Shown: piece after piece, positions 53,268-55,946 of the stretch
How positions within the stretch are numbered: the first letter of the stretch is position 1
How the letters are laid out: every line of letters begins with the position of its first letter
NCBI GenBank assembly: GCA_023417065.1
Contig: JAEZGH010000148.1
Coordinates: forward strand, 1-55,946
Reading direction: 5' to 3'
Length of the DNA stretch: 55,946 bases
Source of the DNA: Bacteroidota bacterium
GTDB lineage: Bacteria > Bacteroidota > Bacteroidia > Cytophagales > Cyclobacteriaceae
Position numbers and translations under genes: made by a program
The notes under the pieces: model-generated
Told to the model about the DNA's origin: nothing
Databases searched by the model: none
Seen by the model: the letters and a program-made list of their open reading frames with translations, nothing else

Positions 53268-53846
53268 ATGCCACATATTGAACTACCTGAAGGCCTACCC
53301 GGAATCAGAAGTCTGGCGTTGTTTCGCCCTGAAACCGGAAAACCCCTGTATGACCTGGCTCAAGTATTATTGCGGGGTCCGTCTCCCCTGACACCCGCCG
53401 AGCGGGAGCTGATTGCCACGCATGTGTCTGCGCGCAACAAGTGTTCATTCTGTATGAAGAGTCACGCAGCCGCTGCGCGTGAGTTATATGGGGAGCAAAG
53501 AAATATCGTAGACGATGTTATTACCACGCAATCATCGTCAGCGCTGTCACCGATGATGAAAGCCTTGTTGAACATCGCCGGAAAAGTGCAGATGAGCGGG
53601 AAGCAGGTAAGCAGCGAAGATGTTGCCGAGGCCCGTCGGCATGGCGCAGATGACCGGGCCATTCACGACACAGTGCTCATCGCCGCAACGTTTTCAATGT
53701 TTAACCGATATGTCGACGGACTGGCTACTATTACCCCTTCCAGCGACAGCGAATACGAACCCATGGGCAAACGTCTTGCGACCATCGGGTACACATTACC
53801 AAATTCACAAACCCAAACGCACCATGGCACACATACAACTACCTGA
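53268..53846 (+). CDS. Carboxymuconolactone decarboxylase/AhpD-like protein 2
   Basis: 192 residues. LPEGLPGIRSLALFRPETGKPL opens the family's N-terminal segment and AERELIATHVSARNKCSFCMKSH carries C59, C62 and H66. HDTVLIAATFSMFNRYVDGLAT is the second block. It is closer to copy 3 than to copy 1. The last ~8 residues (a Thr/His-rich tail) are encoded in the 23 bases that overlap the next gene in another frame and look like a run-on. Predicted cytoplasmic thiol-redox or hydroperoxidase role; the substrate is unknown. Confidence 0.88.
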   Translation: MPHIELPEGLPGIRSLALFRPETGKPLYDLAQVLLRGPSPLTPAERELIATHVSARNKCSFCMKSHAAAARELYGEQRNIVDDVITTQSSSALSPMMKALLNIAGKVQMSGKQVSSEDVAEARRHGADDRAIHDTVLIAATFSMFNRYVDGLATITPSSDSEYEPMGKRLATIGYTLPNSQTQTHHGTHTTT

Positions 53847-54372
53847 AGGCCTTCCCGGAATCCGCGGACCGATGGCTTTCCGACCGGAAACAACCAAACC
53901 ATTAAACCAGCTTGCAGAAGTTTTACTCCGGAGCGAAAACTCACTATCGCGCGGGGAACGCGAGCTTATCGCGACGTACGTGTCTTATCTCAATGACTGC
54001 TTTTATTGCCAGAATGCACACGGCGGTCTTGTCCAGCACTATTTGGAGCTTACTATGGAAGACGTCGACGCAATCAAGGCGGATCCCGATTCCTCGAACA
54101 TTTCCGATAAGCTCAAGGCCCTTCTTTCCATAGCAGGGAGTGTTCAAAAAAGCGGAAAGCACGTTCGGCCTGAACAGATTGAAAGAGCCCGAAACAATGG
54201 CGCGACCGATATTGAAATTCACGACACGGTATTGATTGCAGCTGCGTTTTGTATGTTCAACCGTTACGTCGACGGACTAGGTACGTCGGCGCCACACGAC
54301 CGCTCATTCTATGTCAACCGCGCTAAAGCCCGCGCGGAAGAAGGCTATGCAAACTATGACCCCCACAACTAA
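53824..54372 (+). CDS. Carboxymuconolactone decarboxylase/AhpD-like protein 3
   Basis: 182 residues from the ATG at 53824, whose product (AHIQLPEGLPGIRGPMAFRPETTKPL) aligns end to end with copy 2. The frame is open further upstream to 53620 but that would read through copy 2 out of frame. AhpD core: GERELIATYVSYLNDCFYCQNAH with C59, C62 and H66, and HDTVLIAAAFCMFNRYVDGLGT. It overlaps copy 2 by 23 bases, indicating translational coupling. The C-terminal end meets the DUF3179 gene within a few bases. The three copies probably form heteromers or act on related substrates (inference). Confidence 0.88.
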   Translation: MAHIQLPEGLPGIRGPMAFRPETTKPLNQLAEVLLRSENSLSRGERELIATYVSYLNDCFYCQNAHGGLVQHYLELTMEDVDAIKADPDSSNISDKLKALLSIAGSVQKSGKHVRPEQIERARNNGATDIEIHDTVLIAAAFCMFNRYVDGLGTSAPHDRSFYVNRAKARAEEGYANYDPHN

Positions 54373-54379
54373 TTCAAAA

Positions 54380-55522
54380 ATGAAGAAACTATTCTATGCC
54401 GGACTTGTTGGTTTGGCGCTGTTTGAGATTCTGAACGTATACTTTATCATGCCGATGCCCGGAAGCCAGCAGTTTGAAAGTATCGGCGTTGCGTATTTCC
54501 TCTACTCCTACCGTTGGGTATTCAGGATTCTCTTCGGACTGATGATCCTTGCAGGAGTCTTTCCGGTGTTCCAAACACAACGGAAATGGGTTCCGCTGCT
54601 CGCCGCCTTACCCGTGGTAATCATTGTTTACTTTTTCAACTTCAGAATGACCGCTGACCACATGTTTCTGGAACCCACGAAACTTGTGTTTAAGTCGAAA
54701 GCCGAAAACACACTGAATGACAGCAGCCTCGTTGTTGTCGTTACGCGTAATATGGAAGCAAAAGCATACCCTATCCGTTACATCCAGTATCACCATCAGG
54801 TACGCGACTCCATCGGTGGCAGACCCATCATGGTCACGTACTGCAATGTGTGTCGCACAGGCAGGGTCTTTGAACCACTTGTCGAGGGAAAAGACGAGAC
54901 GTTTCGCCTCGTGGGGATGGATCACTTCAATGCGATGTTTGAAGACAGGACAACGAAGAGCTGGTGGCGTCAGGCAACTGGTGAGGCTATAACGGGACCT
55001 CTCAAGGGACAGAAACTACCGGAGGTAGAATCCAATCATTATACCCTCAACAAGTTTTTTGCACTTCACCCTTTCGGAAAGGTCATGGATGCAGACGCAA
55101 CTTTTAAGGAGAGTTACGACACCTTGGGAAGGTTCGAAAAAGGGCTGAGCAAAAGCCACCTGACACGAACAGATTCGCTGTCGTGGAAAGACAAGTCATG
55201 GGTAGTAGGAGTTGCAATCAATGGAAAGTCGAAAGCGTATGACTGGCTCGAGCTCAAACAGAAAGGAGTGCTCAACGATATGGTGGGAGACGTGCCGGTT
55301 GTCGTCGCGATTTCAGCTGATGGACAAAGCTTCGCTGCATTCAGAAGGTATACTGACGTCCACTTTCTGCTGCGGAACGATTCGCTGATCAATGACACCA
55401 ATCAGTATGACCTGAGAGGACGCAGCAAAGACGGAACAACTCTTCAATCGGTACCTGCATATCAGGAGTTCTGGCATAGCTGGAAGCAATTTCATCCGGA
55501 AACGGAAACGTTTCAGCAATAG
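54380..55522 (+). CDS. DUF3179 membrane protein
   Basis: 380 residues from the Met at 54380; an ATG at 54356 would overlap the preceding stop and add 8 residues, also possible. Three hydrophobic segments lie in the first 90 residues (KKLFYAGLVGLALFEILNVYF, WVFRILFGLMILAGVFPVF, VPLLAALPVVIIVYFF). The DUF3179 domain follows: YPIRYIQYHHQVRDSIGGRP, TYCNVCRTGRVFEP with C155 and C158, LVGMDHFNAMFEDRTTKSWW and FALHPFGKVMDAD. The paired Cys and His are conserved in the family, whose function is unknown; a redox or metal role on the outer face of the inner membrane is a reasonable guess. Last gene of the operon. Confidence 0.9.
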   Translation: MKKLFYAGLVGLALFEILNVYFIMPMPGSQQFESIGVAYFLYSYRWVFRILFGLMILAGVFPVFQTQRKWVPLLAALPVVIIVYFFNFRMTADHMFLEPTKLVFKSKAENTLNDSSLVVVVTRNMEAKAYPIRYIQYHHQVRDSIGGRPIMVTYCNVCRTGRVFEPLVEGKDETFRLVGMDHFNAMFEDRTTKSWWRQATGEAITGPLKGQKLPEVESNHYTLNKFFALHPFGKVMDADATFKESYDTLGRFEKGLSKSHLTRTDSLSWKDKSWVVGVAINGKSKAYDWLELKQKGVLNDMVGDVPVVVAISADGQSFAAFRRYTDVHFLLRNDSLINDTNQYDLRGRSKDGTTLQSVPAYQEFWHSWKQFHPETETFQQ

Positions 55523-55538
55523 AATACCCGATCCCAGC

Positions 55539-55606
55539 AACCGCCGCCTCGAAGTGGAAAGTACCATCCGATCATTTTCTGGAACAGAGCGGCGGTTTTA
55601 ATTTTC
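55539..55606 (+). terminator. Terminator after the CMD/TonB operon
   Basis: AACCGCCGC (55539-55547) pairs with GCGGCGGTT (55589-55597) and is followed by TTAATTTTC. The loop is about 41 bases. It is placed directly after the DUF3179 stop. The 55607-55863 stretch after it shows no gene. Confidence 0.6.
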
Positions 55607-55863
55607 TGTCACCCGAACGGGCGGTTTTAGAAGTTTCATACAAAATATCTAACTTATCTGCCAGGTAGCATTCTATTCACCTTACAACCCAGCTGTCCGT
55701 TCGACCGATACAGCGCCGGACTCGCGATTTTCCCAAACGCTGCCGCTCATCTCCTGCGGCGCTCTCCTCAAGTACTAAGGTATTCAAGTTGAAGGCATCT
55801 CGAAGCGGGGCCGAAGGCACCTTTCGTGCATAGCGCATAAAGTACAAACCGCATCAGATCCGT

Positions 55864-55945
55864 ACCAGATCCGATAATGATCCGGTCGGGTTCCGATTCG
55901 CCGGGTGCAAGATCGGAACCCTGCCGGATCGTGTCCGGCTCTGGT
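55864..55945. repeat. Imperfect palindrome of about 80 bp
   Basis: All arms share one axis at about 55904.5. From the centre outward: GGGTTCCGAT (55888-55897) with ATCGGAACCC (55912-55921); GATCCGG (55879-55885) with CCGGATC (55924-55930); and ACCAGATCCG (55864-55873) with CGGCTCTGGT (55936-55945), the last with one mismatch. The left flank also has a further direct copy of CAGATCCG near 55854. Function unknown; possible hairpin, protein-binding array or dispersed genomic repeat, cut off by the window edge. Confidence 0.7.
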
Positions 55946-55946
55946 T

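Noticed and set aside
48698..54372. Protocatechuate pathway (true 4-carboxymuconolactone decarboxylase)
   Set aside because: All three copies have the AhpD-type CxxC-xxx-H, and no other pca genes are near, so that pathway is not supported.
55888..55921. tRNA T-arm in GGGTTCCGATTCG
   Set aside because: No acceptor, D or anticodon arms around it; the signal belongs to the palindrome.
1..55946. Insertion sequence, prophage or integron
   Set aside because: No transposase, integrase, capsid or attachment-site pattern was seen on either strand.

Overview
The window reads as chromosome from a polysaccharide-degrading Bacteroidota bacterium, most likely a Cytophagales-type soil or water organism. 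The evidence is two SusC/SusD pairs, a hybrid two-component (HTCS) regulator, GH97, GH9 and GH10 enzymes, a type-A T9SS-like sorting tail, many Q-ending signal peptides and few clear Shine-Dalgarno sites. Base composition looks even and near 50% GC by eye. I saw no insertion sequence, phage gene, CRISPR array, rRNA or tRNA.

Layout. 0.5-2.5 kb: a stress-type run (Dps, a VOC dioxygenase-like protein, an HdeD-like membrane protein, a small conserved protein), then a frame-broken gene at 2.5-3.0 kb. 3-11.5 kb, minus strand: a luciferase-like flavin monooxygenase behind a strong palindrome, a probable outer-membrane protein, a GH97 alpha-glycosidase, a large GH9 glucanase, a RibD/DHFR-like reductase and a DinB-like protein. 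11.5-12.0 kb: greB broken by one missing base. 12.2-14.6 kb: a BlaI/BlaR1-type pair with two operator dyads in front; the M56 protease carries an unusual tail. 15-19 kb: a second GH97 and an ABC-F ATPase.

19-37 kb is the core: an HTCS regulator tail-to-tail with a six-gene minus-strand operon (SusC, SusD, SusC, SusD, surface lipoprotein, GH10 xylanase with two CBM-like modules inserted in its catalytic domain). This matches the xusABCDE-xyn10C xylan operon of Prevotella and Bacteroides. A CE1-type esterase (37.8 kb), a BD-FAE-like esterase (42.5 kb) and a DUF1593/Sde182-like protein (40 kb) fit removal of acyl groups and further attack on plant cell wall. The inferred scheme is that surface GH10 and binding lipoproteins cut and hold xylan, SusCD pairs import oligomers, the HTCS senses them, and esterases, GH97 and GH9 act on decorations and neighbouring polymers.

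43.9-47.1 kb encodes a soluble GAF plus five-PAS sensor with no output domain. 48.7-55.5 kb is the least explained part: a very tight six-gene operon with three AhpD/CMD-like proteins (CxxC at identical positions), a SusD-less TonB receptor, an MFS transporter and a DUF3179 membrane protein that also has CxxC. I consider this the best candidate for an undescribed uptake and thiol-redox system. The window ends in an approximately 80-bp imperfect palindrome.
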